Origin: Pseudomonas trivialis
GTDB taxonomy: Bacteria; Pseudomonadota; Gammaproteobacteria; Pseudomonadales; Pseudomonadaceae
Direction of reading: 5' to 3'
Length of the DNA stretch: 64,000 nt
Assembly: GCF_001439805.1 (NCBI RefSeq)
Contig: NZ_JYLK01000003.1
Location: 327,119-391,118, forward strand
Shown: positions 9,052 through 18,196 of the stretch, piece by piece
Numbering within the stretch: the stretch's first letter is position 1
Layout: each line of letters starts with the position of its first letter
The notes under the pieces: model-generated
Told to the model about the DNA's origin: nothing
Seen by the model: only the letters and a program-made list of their open reading frames with translations
Databases searched by the model: none
Made by a program: the position numbers and the translations under genes

Positions 9052-9957
9052 TCACTGGATTGGTTCTGTCTGAAAGATCGGACTCACACCTTTAGGCTTT
9101 CGGAACACCAGCACATTGCCCAGCATCACCAGTACCAACCCGGCCAATGCCGGCGGCGTCCACTGATAACCTTCGACAAACGCCGACACGTTCAGCGCCA
9201 CCACGGGAAACAGCACGGTGCAATACGCCGCACGCTCGGGCCCCATGCGCCCCACCAGCGTGAGATAGGCCGTAAACCCGATCACCGACCCTGGAATCAC
9301 CAGGTACCCCAAGGCGCCGATATACCGTGCACTCCAATCCATCTCGAACGGAATGCCGCGCACCACGCACCAGGTCGCCAGCATCAAGGCACCGTAGGCC
9401 ATGCCCCAGGCATTGGTGGTCAACGGCCTGAGCCCGGCCTTCTGTTGCAGGCTCGAAAGCAGATTGCCCGCCGAAAAACACAGCGTTCCCAGCAGCGCCA
9501 GGCCCAGCCCCAGCAACGTCTGCGGGCTGGCGGCGTGCCCGGCCAGTTCCGGCCAGAACAGAAAGCCCAGTCCCAGCAGACCCAGGCCGCCGCCCATCAA
9601 CACATTGCGCGCCACGCGCTGGCCGAAGAACACCCGCGCGTTCAGCGCGTTCCACAGGGTGGCCGTGGAAAACACCACGGCTACAAGGCCGCTGGGGACC
9701 CACTGCGTGGCGGTCAAAAAGCACATGAAATTGACGCAGAACAGGCACAGGCCCTGGGCCAGGCAGATCAGATGCCCGCGCCGGTTCATCACCTGCAGCC
9801 TGCGACTGAGCAACAACAAAGCAAACAGCACCAGCGCGGCCAGGCCGAAGCGGTACACAATCGACACGGGAATGGCGACAGCCCCCAACTGCCATTTGAG
9901 GGCGATCCAGGTGGTGCCCCAGATCAGCACGGTGAGGACATACAGGGAAAGGTTCAT
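9052..9957 (-). CDS. DMT-family (EamA) permease
   Basis: Inner-membrane drug/metabolite transporter family protein with two EamA repeats and about ten hydrophobic segments; it probably exports a small metabolite or amino acid, but the substrate cannot be read from the sequence. The ATG at 9957 (MNLSLYVLTVLIWGTTWIA) gives 301 residues, the family length, and places the first helix at the N-terminus; the open frame runs on to 10122 without a plausible start. Early WGTTW and later FAVNF-like segments are typical. The divergent AraC gene 140 bases away is the likely regulator. Confidence 0.85.
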   Translation of the reverse strand: MNLSLYVLTVLIWGTTWIALKWQLGAVAIPVSIVYRFGLAALVLFALLLLSRRLQVMNRRGHLICLAQGLCLFCVNFMCFLTATQWVPSGLVAVVFSTATLWNALNARVFFGQRVARNVLMGGGLGLLGLGFLFWPELAGHAASPQTLLGLGLALLGTLCFSAGNLLSSLQQKAGLRPLTTNAWGMAYGALMLATWCVVRGIPFEMDWSARYIGALGYLVIPGSVIGFTAYLTLVGRMGPERAAYCTVLFPVVALNVSAFVEGYQWTPPALAGLVLVMLGNVLVFRKPKGVSPIFQTEPIQ

Positions 9958-10096
9958 GGCGCGGCTCCGAAGGTTGAGCCACAGTGTCCGCCCCAAGCCC
10001 CGGACCGCTCTTGCAGATTCTTGCGCTTTTGTCGGACCAAGGGCCCACAGCCCCGACCTCGCGCGGTAGGATGCCAGGCATCGGAGAACACACGCC

Positions 10097-10969
10097 ATGC
10101 CTGATCTGCAATCGCTGCACATCTTTCAGTCCCTCAACCGCTCGCCCAACGCACGCCTGCACGCCTGCGCCGAGTTGGGTGACGGCGTGTCGGCGGCGCT
10201 GTGGAGCAATCACCACGATGCCCAGGATTACCAGGGGCCCAGCCATCACACGCTGTCCTGCTACATCGGCGGCGGCACTGGTACGTTTCGCCGTGACCAG
10301 CCGGGCATCAAGGGCGGCCCGGACAAGTTGTGCGTGCTGCCGGCCGAGCATCAGTCGGCCTGGGTGATCAACGGCGACATCCGCCTGGCCCATGTGTATT
10401 TCAGCCCGGAACAGTTCGCCCTCGGTTGCGTCACGCTGCTGGACCGCGAACCGCGCGCCCTGGCATTGCAGGAAGCGACCTTTCTTGAAGACCCAAGCCA
10501 GGCGCGGCGCTTTCACCAACTGATCGCGCTCAATTGGCACGAGCCGGCCGAACGCCTGCTCACCAGCAGCCTGGCCCATGAAATGCTCAGCCACACCCTG
10601 CTCAACCAGGTCGGCGCCCGCGACGGCCTGCGCTTGAAAGGCGGGCTGGCGGCCTACCAGCGGCGGCGGTTGGTGGAGTACATCGAGCAGCACCTGCAGG
10701 ATCCCATCAGCCTCGGGCTGTTGGCCGGCGTGTGCGCCTTGTCGGAATACCACTTCGCGCGGATGTTTCGCCAGAGCTTCGGCCTGCCGCCCCATCAATA
10801 CCTGCTGGCGCGGCGCCTGGCCCGTGCGCGCAGCCTGCTGCGCGGCGGCGCCCTGCCGTTGGGCGAGGTCGCCCTGATGTGCGGGTTTTCCAGCGCCAGC
10901 CATTTCAACCAACGCTTTCGCCAGGCCACGGGCGCAACGCCTGGCGACTACCGTCAGGCCTTCGTCTAG
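10097..10969 (+). CDS. AraC-family transcriptional regulator
   Basis: DNA-binding regulator of 290 residues. The N-terminal ~180 residues form a ligand/dimerisation domain without a named match. The C-terminal ~100 residues contain the two AraC helix-turn-helix motifs (ISLGLLAGVCALSEYHFARM and VALMCGFSSASHFNQRF). It is divergent from the DMT permease, which suggests control of that exporter. Its stop codon overlaps the stop of the convergent LuxR gene in the four bases CTAG (10966-10969). Confidence 0.88.
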   Translation: MPDLQSLHIFQSLNRSPNARLHACAELGDGVSAALWSNHHDAQDYQGPSHHTLSCYIGGGTGTFRRDQPGIKGGPDKLCVLPAEHQSAWVINGDIRLAHVYFSPEQFALGCVTLLDREPRALALQEATFLEDPSQARRFHQLIALNWHEPAERLLTSSLAHEMLSHTLLNQVGARDGLRLKGGLAAYQRRRLVEYIEQHLQDPISLGLLAGVCALSEYHFARMFRQSFGLPPHQYLLARRLARARSLLRGGALPLGEVALMCGFSSASHFNQRFRQATGATPGDYRQAFV

Positions 10970-13467
10970 ACCATCAGCCCGAGGGTCTTGGCCTTGGCCA
11001 CCGCCTGGGTGCGCCGTTCCACGCCGAGCTTGCTGTGGATGCGTCGGGCATGGGTCTTGACCGTGTGCAGCGAGATGAACAGACGGTCGGCAATTTGCAG
11101 GTTTGAATTGCCCAGAGCGATCAACCGCAGCACTTCCAGTTCGCGCTGGCTCAAGGGATTGTCCGCCGTGCCACTGGCGGCTGTGTGCGGCTCCAGGCCC
11201 AGCTCACTCAGCACACCGGGGGAGCGCAGGCGCAGCTCACGGATCGCCTGCTGCACCTGGCAACGCGCCGCCAGGGCCAGGCCACTTTGCAGCGCACGCC
11301 GCGCCAGCGCGGTGTCGCCCAGTTGCCACGCCACCTCGCCGAGCACTAACTGCACTTCGGTTTCCAGGCAGAGCATGCCGCGCTGCCGGGCAGCCTCCAG
11401 CAGTGCGTTGAGCCGCAGAAGGGGTTGCTCGGCGCACCCCAGCTTCACTTCTGCCAACACCAGCAGGTACTCCAGACGCGGGATCAATTCCAGCGTGGCC
11501 GGCGGTGCCTGCCTGGCGTGGGGCCCGTGAAAGTGACGCAGCACGCGGCGCACCGCTTCCACGGTCAGTTCGGCGCGCCCCTGCTGCAACCAGAAATGCC
11601 CGCTGATCAACAGCAGCACCGCGCGGTAAACGTTTTGCGGGACGTGCCGCTGCTGCATCAGCCGCTCGGCCTCGCGCAGCTGGATAAATGCCTGGGCGTA
11701 GTCGCCATTGTTGGCCGCCAGCAGCGCCAGGCCCAGAAAGCCGTAGAGCACGCGTTTGTCCTGGCTGTGCAAGCACATCGCCAAGCCCGCCTGGAAACAG
11801 TCGGCGGCCAGTGCGTCCTGGCCCTGGCGCAAAGCCAGGTGGCCACGGCGCAAAGCGATCCGCCCCACCAGCGGGCCGGCCGCGATCTGCTGCTTGAGCA
11901 ACATTGCCTGCACCTGCTCCAACAGGCTCTGCGCCCGATGCGGTGCGCCGCGCTGCTCAAGCAACTGGGCGTGATCCAGCTCAAGTAACGCCTCCAGCAG
12001 CAGCGAACCCTCGGCGCGGGCCAGGCACAGCGCTTCGCGATTGAGGGTTTGGGCGACGTCCAGCTCGCCGCGCAGCAAGGCTTGCTGGGTGAGCCCTGAC
12101 AGGCACATCACGCGCGAGGTCCAGGCGCTGTCGGGCAAGGCCTGCAACGCCTCAAGAAAATGGGCGCGAGAGCATTCGCCATCGCCGCTCAAATGCAACA
12201 ACCAGCCCCACTGCGCCTGCCAACGCGCCAGCAGGTGACGTTGCTGCATGGCGCACGGTTGCGGCGTAAAGCGCGCCAGTTGATCGATGCACCGCGCCGC
12301 CTGATCGAAGCGACCGGCGAACAGCAGCGCCGCCGTCACCAGCCCCACCAACTGCGCAGAGCACAGCAGCAGCTCATCTCCGTGCTGTTCGTGCAGGCGC
12401 AACACCAGCACGGCGTTCTGCTGGCGAAACAGGTCTTCGAAACTGAAATGCTGCAACAGGCTCACCGCCACTTCGAACGCTTCGGCCAGCAGCGCCTGCT
12501 CGAACGCGGCCTGCCAGTCGCCCTCGGCGGTAAACCATTGGCAGGCGCGCCGGTGCCAGGAGCGCCGGGCCGGCCAGGGTTCATCGCGCACCACGTGGGC
12601 CAGTGGCGCAAATATGCACAGCCAGTCGGCGCTGTGCTCCCACGGCTGGATAAAGGCACCGAGCGCCTGCAGATCGCGCAGGTAGCGGCCGCCGTCGCCA
12701 GCGCCGAACAGGTGCTCACACAGGCTCGCATTGAACCTGGGCAGATGGGCCAGCACCTGCCAGGCCTCGACCCATTCGGCGGGCCAGGTGCTGAACAGCT
12801 CGTGCTGCAGATAGTCGCGCAAGGTCTTGTCAGGATGGCCGTCGCCCAGCAAGGCGATCCGTACACCTGCGCACCAGCCGGCGCTGAACTGCATGACGCC
12901 GTCGAGGCTCTGCTCGGGACCAAGCAATGCCTGGATTTCCCCAGCGCTGAACGCCAGCTCGCCGGCGCTGCACTCCCACAGTTCATCGTCGAGCAACAGC
13001 CGTGGCCAGTTGCACGCCGGGCGCCGCCGCGTGCCCAGCCACCAGCTCAGCGCCGGGCTGCTTAGGGTGAGCAGGCGGTCGAGCAAGGCGTCCAGTTCAG
13101 GGTCGGGGAAACGACAGAAATCATCGAGAAACAGCCACGCCGGCGTTGACCAGCCACTGAGCTCAAGCAGCAGCGCGGCTTCATCGGTGAAGGACAGGCC
13201 CAGGTTCTGCGCCACGCGCCGGCAAAGACCCTCGGGGCTCAAGGCCATCCCATTGAGTGCCAGCCAGTACACCGGGCACCCCGCTGGCGCCTGCAAGGCG
13301 CACTCGGCGAACAACGCACTCTTGCCACTGCCGCCCGGCGCACACAGCAACCTCACCCGTGCCTGCGCCGCGAGCAAGGGCTGGGCCAGTCGCGGGCGCG
13401 ACAGGTGGTGAGCGGACAGCCGTGGCATGAATCCGGGACGGTCCAGGCAGCGCGTCATGGCGGTCAT
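10966..13467 (-). CDS. Large ATP-binding LuxR-family (MalT-like) regulator
   Basis: An 833-residue LAL-type regulator: an N-terminal NTPase with Walker A GGSGKS at residues 45-50, a long helical TPR-like middle rich in Leu/Ala/Gln, and a C-terminal LuxR helix-turn-helix (about 765-830, with LSQRELEVLRLIALGNSN and TVKTHARRIHSKLGV). MalT relatives are switched on by an inducer and ATP. The next genes upstream on the same strand encode the DUF1329/DUF1302 pair, and regulators of this type often accompany that pair, so control of them is a fair inference. AGGA precedes the ATG by 7 bases. Confidence 0.88.
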   Translation of the reverse strand: MTAMTRCLDRPGFMPRLSAHHLSRPRLAQPLLAAQARVRLLCAPGGSGKSALFAECALQAPAGCPVYWLALNGMALSPEGLCRRVAQNLGLSFTDEAALLLELSGWSTPAWLFLDDFCRFPDPELDALLDRLLTLSSPALSWWLGTRRRPACNWPRLLLDDELWECSAGELAFSAGEIQALLGPEQSLDGVMQFSAGWCAGVRIALLGDGHPDKTLRDYLQHELFSTWPAEWVEAWQVLAHLPRFNASLCEHLFGAGDGGRYLRDLQALGAFIQPWEHSADWLCIFAPLAHVVRDEPWPARRSWHRRACQWFTAEGDWQAAFEQALLAEAFEVAVSLLQHFSFEDLFRQQNAVLVLRLHEQHGDELLLCSAQLVGLVTAALLFAGRFDQAARCIDQLARFTPQPCAMQQRHLLARWQAQWGWLLHLSGDGECSRAHFLEALQALPDSAWTSRVMCLSGLTQQALLRGELDVAQTLNREALCLARAEGSLLLEALLELDHAQLLEQRGAPHRAQSLLEQVQAMLLKQQIAAGPLVGRIALRRGHLALRQGQDALAADCFQAGLAMCLHSQDKRVLYGFLGLALLAANNGDYAQAFIQLREAERLMQQRHVPQNVYRAVLLLISGHFWLQQGRAELTVEAVRRVLRHFHGPHARQAPPATLELIPRLEYLLVLAEVKLGCAEQPLLRLNALLEAARQRGMLCLETEVQLVLGEVAWQLGDTALARRALQSGLALAARCQVQQAIRELRLRSPGVLSELGLEPHTAASGTADNPLSQRELEVLRLIALGNSNLQIADRLFISLHTVKTHARRIHSKLGVERRTQAVAKAKTLGLMV

Positions 13468-13599
13468 TGCTGCATCCTGCGTTTTTAGTGTGATGGAGCC
13501 TGACGCGTACCCTAGTCCTGGGGTTGGTGGTTGTTGAAGAAGTATTCAGCGGGGTGATTGACGGCCATGCATAAAAGCCAGGGTGCACGCTTATCCAAT

Positions 13600-13642
13600 G
13601 TGGGAGCTGACCCACCGCTATCGCAGGCAAGCCAGCTCCCAC
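13600..13642. repeat. REP pair, GTGGGAGCTGGCTTGCCTGCGATAG family
   Basis: GTGGGAGCTGACCCACCGCTATCGCAGGCAAGCCAGCTCCCAC: a full inverted REP at 13616-13642 facing a truncated partner at 13600-13607. It sits between the DUF1329 gene and the LuxR gene. Same family as 35707-35792 and 36662-36746. Confidence 0.8.
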
Positions 13643-13667
13643 AGGTTGGTTGGATTTCACCTCACCT

Positions 13668-15026
13668 TCAGCGCACGCCTTCGGAGCGCAATGCTGCGGG
13701 GGTGTAGTCGGCGGCCTTGGCGGCGAAGCCGAACACGAAGCTGCGTTTCTCCTCGTTCTTCATGCCCAGGGCGATGTAGCGCCCGGCGATGAGGTCGTAG
13801 AGGGTTTCGACGGTGTAGGCCGGCACCTGGTGGTCGTAATAGAACTGCGCATGGCCTTCGGCGACGCGCCACAGTTGGCCGCGACCGTCGTAGTGATCCA
13901 CCAGCGCCACCTGCCAGCTGTCTTCGTCGATGTACATGTGGCGCTTGTCGTAGACATGCCGTTCGCTGGGCTTGACCGTGCCGACCACTTCCCACACGCG
14001 GTGCAGCTCGTAGCGGGTCAGGTCCTGGTTGATGTGGCCGGCCTTGATGATGTCGTCGTACTTGAGGCTCGGCGAATCGAGCTTGTAGCTGTTGTAGGGG
14101 ATGTACAGCTCTTTCTTGCCCACCAGCTTCCAGTCGTAGCGGTCGGGCGCGCCGGAGAACATGTCGAAGTTGTCGGTGGTGCGCAGGCCGTCGGACGCAG
14201 TGCCCGGGCCGTCATACGACACTTGCGGCGCCCGCCGTACGCGGCGCTGGCCAGCGTTGTAGATCCACGCCAGGCGCGGTTCCTTCACCTGATCGAGGGT
14301 TTCGTGCACCAGCAGCACGTTGCCCGCCAGCCGCGCCGGGGCCGTCACCGATTGCTTGAAGAAGCTCAGTACGTTGGCCGCCTTGGCCGGGTCCATGTCG
14401 GGGATGGCCTGGGGCACTGCCACTTCTTCTTCGAAACGGATCGGCGTGTAGCTGCCGTTGGTCTGCGGCGTGGCCTGGGTGATGATGCGCCGCAGGTTGC
14501 CGCCGTGGTAACGGGTGATGTGGTTCCACAGCACCTCCACGCCAGTCTTGGGAATCGGGAACGCGTAATAGCGGTTGCCGGTGAAGTTCTCCAGGCCGTT
14601 GCCGTCGTTGATCGCCTTGACGTTCAACGCGCTGCGCTTGATCGACGCGTAGATGTCCGGCGGCAGGTTCACCGTGCGGTGGCTGGGGTACACCGGGATT
14701 TTGTAGGTCTCGGGGTAGCGCTTGAACATCGCCACCTGGCCGTCGGAGAGTTTGTCCTTGTACTTGTCCACGGTGGCGGCGGTGATCACGAACAGTGGTT
14801 TTTCACTGGCAAACGGATCGGCCAGAAAGCCTTTGCTGTCCACCGCGCCGGCGTTTTTCGGGATGCCGCCGGTCCAGGCCGGGATCGAGCCGTCAGCGTT
14901 GCCGGCCTTTTCGGCACCGACCGGCGTGAGGGTGGTGCCCAATTGGGCGGCCTCTTGCGGCGAGACCGCCGCCATCACGTGAGCGGCCAGCAAACTCAGG
15001 GCCAACACTGCAATTGTCTTACGCAT
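13668..15026 (-). CDS. DUF1329 periplasmic/outer-membrane lipid-handling protein
   Basis: A 452-residue exported protein with a classic signal peptide (MRKTIAVLALSLLAAHVMAA). The body matches the DUF1329 family, whose fold resembles LolA/LolB-type lipid carriers. DUF1329 genes nearly always travel with DUF1302 genes, often beside RND/MMPL transporters and catabolism of hydrophobic compounds; the exact substrate is not known. It lies 26 bases after the DUF1302 gene, so the two form an operon. No RND gene is present next to it in this window. Confidence 0.85.
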   Translation of the reverse strand: MRKTIAVLALSLLAAHVMAAVSPQEAAQLGTTLTPVGAEKAGNADGSIPAWTGGIPKNAGAVDSKGFLADPFASEKPLFVITAATVDKYKDKLSDGQVAMFKRYPETYKIPVYPSHRTVNLPPDIYASIKRSALNVKAINDGNGLENFTGNRYYAFPIPKTGVEVLWNHITRYHGGNLRRIITQATPQTNGSYTPIRFEEEVAVPQAIPDMDPAKAANVLSFFKQSVTAPARLAGNVLLVHETLDQVKEPRLAWIYNAGQRRVRRAPQVSYDGPGTASDGLRTTDNFDMFSGAPDRYDWKLVGKKELYIPYNSYKLDSPSLKYDDIIKAGHINQDLTRYELHRVWEVVGTVKPSERHVYDKRHMYIDEDSWQVALVDHYDGRGQLWRVAEGHAQFYYDHQVPAYTVETLYDLIAGRYIALGMKNEEKRSFVFGFAAKAADYTPAALRSEGVR

Positions 15027-15052
15027 AAGTTCTTGTCCTTCTTTAAGCCAAA

Positions 15053-16843
15053 TCAGAAGTTCACGCCGAAGCTGAGGGCGAGGAAGTCGCGGTCGGTCAG
15101 GGTGTTGTAGTCGCCGCCAAAAAAGTCGGTGTAGCTGAGGCTGGCGGTGTAAGTGCTGCGGTAGTCGGCATCCACGCCGACACTGATGGCCTTGGCGCCC
15201 TTGTTGAAGATGCCGTTGGGGCCGTAGCCGGCGACGTCATGGGACCAGGACAGGTTGGGCTTGAGGTTCACCCCGGCAATCGCGTTGTTGTAGTCCAGGA
15301 TCGCCCGCGCGCGGTAGCCCCAGGAGGTGGAGGTGACGAAGCCGTCGGTGTCACCCTGGAACCCGTAGGCGCCGTACACCGAGTCGCGGCCGTAACGCAG
15401 TTTGGTTTTGTCTTCCAGCCCGGCCACGTGCACCACCGCCGCCTCGCCCACCAGGGTCAGGCGCTCGGCGCCCAGCACCTGGTCGAAAAACTGGGTCATG
15501 GTGCTCTGGACCTGGGTGATTTCCTTGCGCCGGTAACCTACGTTGTCGGCGCCGAACGAGCTGCGGATGGGCGAGGCGGTATTACCGGCAATCGGGTTGA
15601 TCAGCGCCAGGGTCAGGTCGGTGGTGTTCAGTTGCACCGGAGCGTTGGGGCGGTAACTGATTTCACCGGTCCACGCGGTGCCGGTGGGCAAGGTGGTGGA
15701 GAAGCTGGCGCCGAACAGGCGGATGTCCTCGGGATAGTCGAGGTAATACTGACCGCGGCCGAGCATCAGACTTTGCACCAGGCCCGCACCGGAGCCGGGC
15801 GCCAGGCGGTTGGCGGCCCCTGCAATGGCGCCGAGGGTCGCAAGGCTGGTGTTGTTGGTAATGGTGCCCACGGTCGGCGTGCGGCTGTGGTAGTTCATGA
15901 AATACAGGCCGTACTCGGTGTCGTCGCCGAGCCAGCGCAGGGCCGCGCCGAACTGGCCGGAGTCGCGCGCATCGCGGTCGCCGGCACGCCGTACGATCAC
16001 GCCTTCATTGGTCACGCCGAAACCCTGGCCGAATGCGGCTGCCACCGGTTGCAGGGGCCGGATCGCCGGGCTGCCGACCGTGTAGTTATTGGTGCAACCG
16101 TCCGCCGCCACATCGCCGCCAAAGAAGGTGCCGCAGTTGTCCAGCACCGTCTGGTCCCATTCCAGTTGGTAGAACCCTTCGACGGTGAGCTGACTGGTGA
16201 GGCTTTGGGAGGCGAACAGCATGTTCACCGGGATCAGGCCCTCCTTGATCTCGGCGCCCGGACGGCGGAACGCGGAGACGTCAACCGGGTTGATGCTGTT
16301 GATGGAGTTGCCGATAAACGTGCTTTCGCCCCAGCTGACCACTTGCTTGCCGGCGCGCACGGTGCCCGGCAGGTCGCCCAGGGAATAGTTGTGGTACACG
16401 AAGGCATCGAGGATCTGCGCGCCACTGGATTTGGCGCCCTCTTTGCGGTTGTGATCGCTGATGGGCTTGAACTCGCGGTCTTCGTCCTTGAGTTCGAAGT
16501 CGTACCAGTATTTGCCACGCACGAACACGCCGGTGTCGCCGTATTTCAACTCGAGGTCGTGCAGGCCTTTGAAGATTTTCGAGAAGGTCTCGCCTTTCTT
16601 GAAATTGAGCCGCCCGTCATCGCCCGTGGAAGCCTGGCCGCTGCCACCGTTGACGGTGCCCACCAGCTTGCGGTCGGCATCGCGCATGCCCCAACTGGCG
16701 CCCACCGACAGTGAGGAATCGAATTGCCCTTCGATCTCGCCAATGTTGAACGAAACAGCCTGCGCCTGGGCACAGCAACCCAAGGCAACCGCAGCGGCCA
16801 GCGCCTGTGGCGTGAAGATGGCGCGCATTGTTGTTTTTGTCAT
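15053..16843 (-). CDS. DUF1302 outer-membrane protein
   Basis: A 596-residue secreted protein predicted to be a beta-barrel-type outer-membrane component. The ATG at 16843 follows GGGGAAG and opens a signal peptide ending near CCAQAQA; the frame continues upstream to 16978 but without a signal sequence. The mature part begins with the DUF1302 hallmark VSFNIGEIEGQFDSSLS and ends in a typical outer-membrane C-terminus (LALSFGVNF, terminal Phe). First gene of the pair with DUF1329; the promoter lies in the 440-base gap before it. Confidence 0.87.
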   Translation of the reverse strand: MTKTTMRAIFTPQALAAAVALGCCAQAQAVSFNIGEIEGQFDSSLSVGASWGMRDADRKLVGTVNGGSGQASTGDDGRLNFKKGETFSKIFKGLHDLELKYGDTGVFVRGKYWYDFELKDEDREFKPISDHNRKEGAKSSGAQILDAFVYHNYSLGDLPGTVRAGKQVVSWGESTFIGNSINSINPVDVSAFRRPGAEIKEGLIPVNMLFASQSLTSQLTVEGFYQLEWDQTVLDNCGTFFGGDVAADGCTNNYTVGSPAIRPLQPVAAAFGQGFGVTNEGVIVRRAGDRDARDSGQFGAALRWLGDDTEYGLYFMNYHSRTPTVGTITNNTSLATLGAIAGAANRLAPGSGAGLVQSLMLGRGQYYLDYPEDIRLFGASFSTTLPTGTAWTGEISYRPNAPVQLNTTDLTLALINPIAGNTASPIRSSFGADNVGYRRKEITQVQSTMTQFFDQVLGAERLTLVGEAAVVHVAGLEDKTKLRYGRDSVYGAYGFQGDTDGFVTSTSWGYRARAILDYNNAIAGVNLKPNLSWSHDVAGYGPNGIFNKGAKAISVGVDADYRSTYTASLSYTDFFGGDYNTLTDRDFLALSFGVNF

Positions 16844-17225
16844 GCGTCTTCCCCGGTGAGTGACAGAAGGCTTCACCCTACTGCCGCCCAGGGGGAGCGA
16901 TAAGCGCACCAAGGAGGTATTCGTGTTGTCGCTCGAAAGGATTAGCGGCCGCGCCGGCCGGGGTTTGGGCATGGGCATGCAGCAAGTGGATGGGAAGCCA
17001 TCAGAGAAATGGATGGATCGTTACAAAATTTGCAACAGTCCTTGTCTTGATGAGGTATTACTCATTCTGTAACAAACGACTATTCTTGCCGTGCTTTAAG
17101 AGCACTGCGCTCGCTCCCACCCCAGGGTGCAAAGCCGGATTCAACTCGATTGATGTTTTTATTCAATCGGTTATCGGTGTTCATTGACGTTTATCTGCCG
17201 CTCCTTGGTACAACGTCTTACTTCA
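16844..17225. promoter_or_regulatory. Gap holding the DUF1302/DUF1329 promoter and possible plus-strand elements
   Basis: No recognised gene. It contains a 17-base near-palindrome GTTACAAAATTTGCAAC (17020-17036, 7 of 8 pairs match), with a further TGTAAC at 17069-17074 that repeats its half-site. These are candidate operator elements for the divergently placed DUF1302 operon. A weak small ORF (16923-17072) and an orphan terminator (17226-17253) point the other way. Confidence 0.4.
16923..17072 (+). CDS. Possible small ORF of 49 residues (weak)
   Basis: A GTG codon is preceded by a perfect AAGGAGG (16911-16917), five bases away, and opens a frame of 49 codons rich in Arg, Lys and Gly at the start, ending CNSPCLDEVLLIL. 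There is no family resemblance, no signal peptide and no clear promoter. It could equally be a chance match in the upstream region of the DUF1302 operon. The spacing is slightly short for an ideal ribosome site. Confidence 0.2.
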   Translation: MLSLERISGRAGRGLGMGMQQVDGKPSEKWMDRYKICNSPCLDEVLLIL

Positions 17226-17253
17226 GCCGCTGCGTTTGCAGCGGCTTTTTTTT
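17226..17253 (+). terminator. Orphan rho-independent terminator, plus strand
   Basis: GCCGCTGC-GTTT-GCAGCGGC followed by eight T. The T-run exists only on the plus strand, but no annotated gene points this way: the SDR gene beyond it is on the minus strand and ends at 17285. It may close a small RNA or a short unrecognised transcript starting between 16900 and 17180. Confidence 0.75.
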
Positions 17254-17284
17254 GCCTGGGGATTAAAGGACGATCACGCAACGA

Positions 17285-18196
17285 TCAGAGGCTGTATTTC
17301 TGCAAATTGGCCATCATTTCCTTCAGTGCCTCGATGTTGTCCTGCGGATGGGCGGCCCCTTCGAAGTCGCAGATCTGCGCCCAATGGGCCGCCACATCGT
17401 CGGGCGAGAACCCGGCCTGCGGGTCAAAACCCACCCCCAGGCTGCGCTCCCAGCGGGTCTTGCCGATCCAGCCGCCACCGACTTCAAACAGGCCCGAGGT
17501 GTCCTGGCAGGCCTCGCTGCCCAGGTACACCACCAGCGGGCTGACCAACTCCGGCTTGAGGCGCTCGAACACCTGCGGCGGAATCAGGCCTTCGGTCATG
17601 CGCGTGGCGCCCGTCGGGGCGATGGCATTCACCAGAATGTTGTGTTTACGCCCTTCCAGCGCCAGGGTGCGGGTCAGGCCATAGAGCCCGAGCTTGGCCA
17701 TGCCGTAGTTGGACTGGCCGAAGTTGCCGTAGATGCCAGAAGTGGACGCGGTGAAGATTACCCGACCGTAGGCTTGCTCACGCAGGTGCGGCCAGGCGGC
17801 GCGGGTGACTTTGTAGGCACCTTCGACATGCACCCGGTAAACCAGGTCCCAATCGCTGTCCTCCATCTTGTGGAAGGTTTTGTCACGCAGGATGCCGGCG
17901 TTGTTGACCACCACGTCGATGCGGCCGAATGCGTCCATGGCGTTCTGCACAATCCTGTCGCCGTCGGTGACCGAGTCATGGTTGGCCTGGGCAATGCCGC
18001 CGGCCTCGCGGATTTCGGCGACCACCCGGTCGGCCGCCGAGGCGTTGGCGCCCTCGCCCTGGGCGGAACCGCCGAGATCGTTGACCAGCACTTTGGCCCC
18101 GTGCCTGGCAAACAGCAGCGCATGGGCGCGGCCCAACCCGCCGCCGGCACCGGTGACGATCACAACCTTATCCTGGAACTGCACTGACTCACTCAT
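17285..18196 (-). CDS. SDR-family oxidoreductase, MFE2/hydroxyacyl-CoA dehydrogenase-like
   Basis: A 303-residue NAD(P)-dependent short-chain dehydrogenase. TGAGGGLGRAHA (about 15-26) binds the cofactor, NNAG is at 98-101, and the catalytic set is Ser151, Tyr164 and Lys168 (SNYGMAK). The extended C-terminal tail and the NDLGG motif resemble the dehydrogenase part of multifunctional beta-oxidation enzymes, so a hydroxyacyl-CoA or steroid-like substrate is possible. The ATG at 18196 was chosen over the longer frame to 18223 because it sits at the family N-terminus. It lies upstream of the DUF1302/DUF1329 operon on the same strand, 440 bases away. Confidence 0.85.
   Translation of the reverse strand: MSESVQFQDKVVIVTGAGGGLGRAHALLFARHGAKVLVNDLGGSAQGEGANASAADRVVAEIREAGGIAQANHDSVTDGDRIVQNAMDAFGRIDVVVNNAGILRDKTFHKMEDSDWDLVYRVHVEGAYKVTRAAWPHLREQAYGRVIFTASTSGIYGNFGQSNYGMAKLGLYGLTRTLALEGRKHNILVNAIAPTGATRMTEGLIPPQVFERLKPELVSPLVVYLGSEACQDTSGLFEVGGGWIGKTRWERSLGVGFDPQAGFSPDDVAAHWAQICDFEGAAHPQDNIEALKEMMANLQKYSL

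Noticed and set aside
15239..16714. Long plus-strand frame of 491 codons opposite DUF1302
   Set aside because: Antisense shadow of a clear DUF1302 gene in GC-rich DNA; composition and codon use do not look like a protein.
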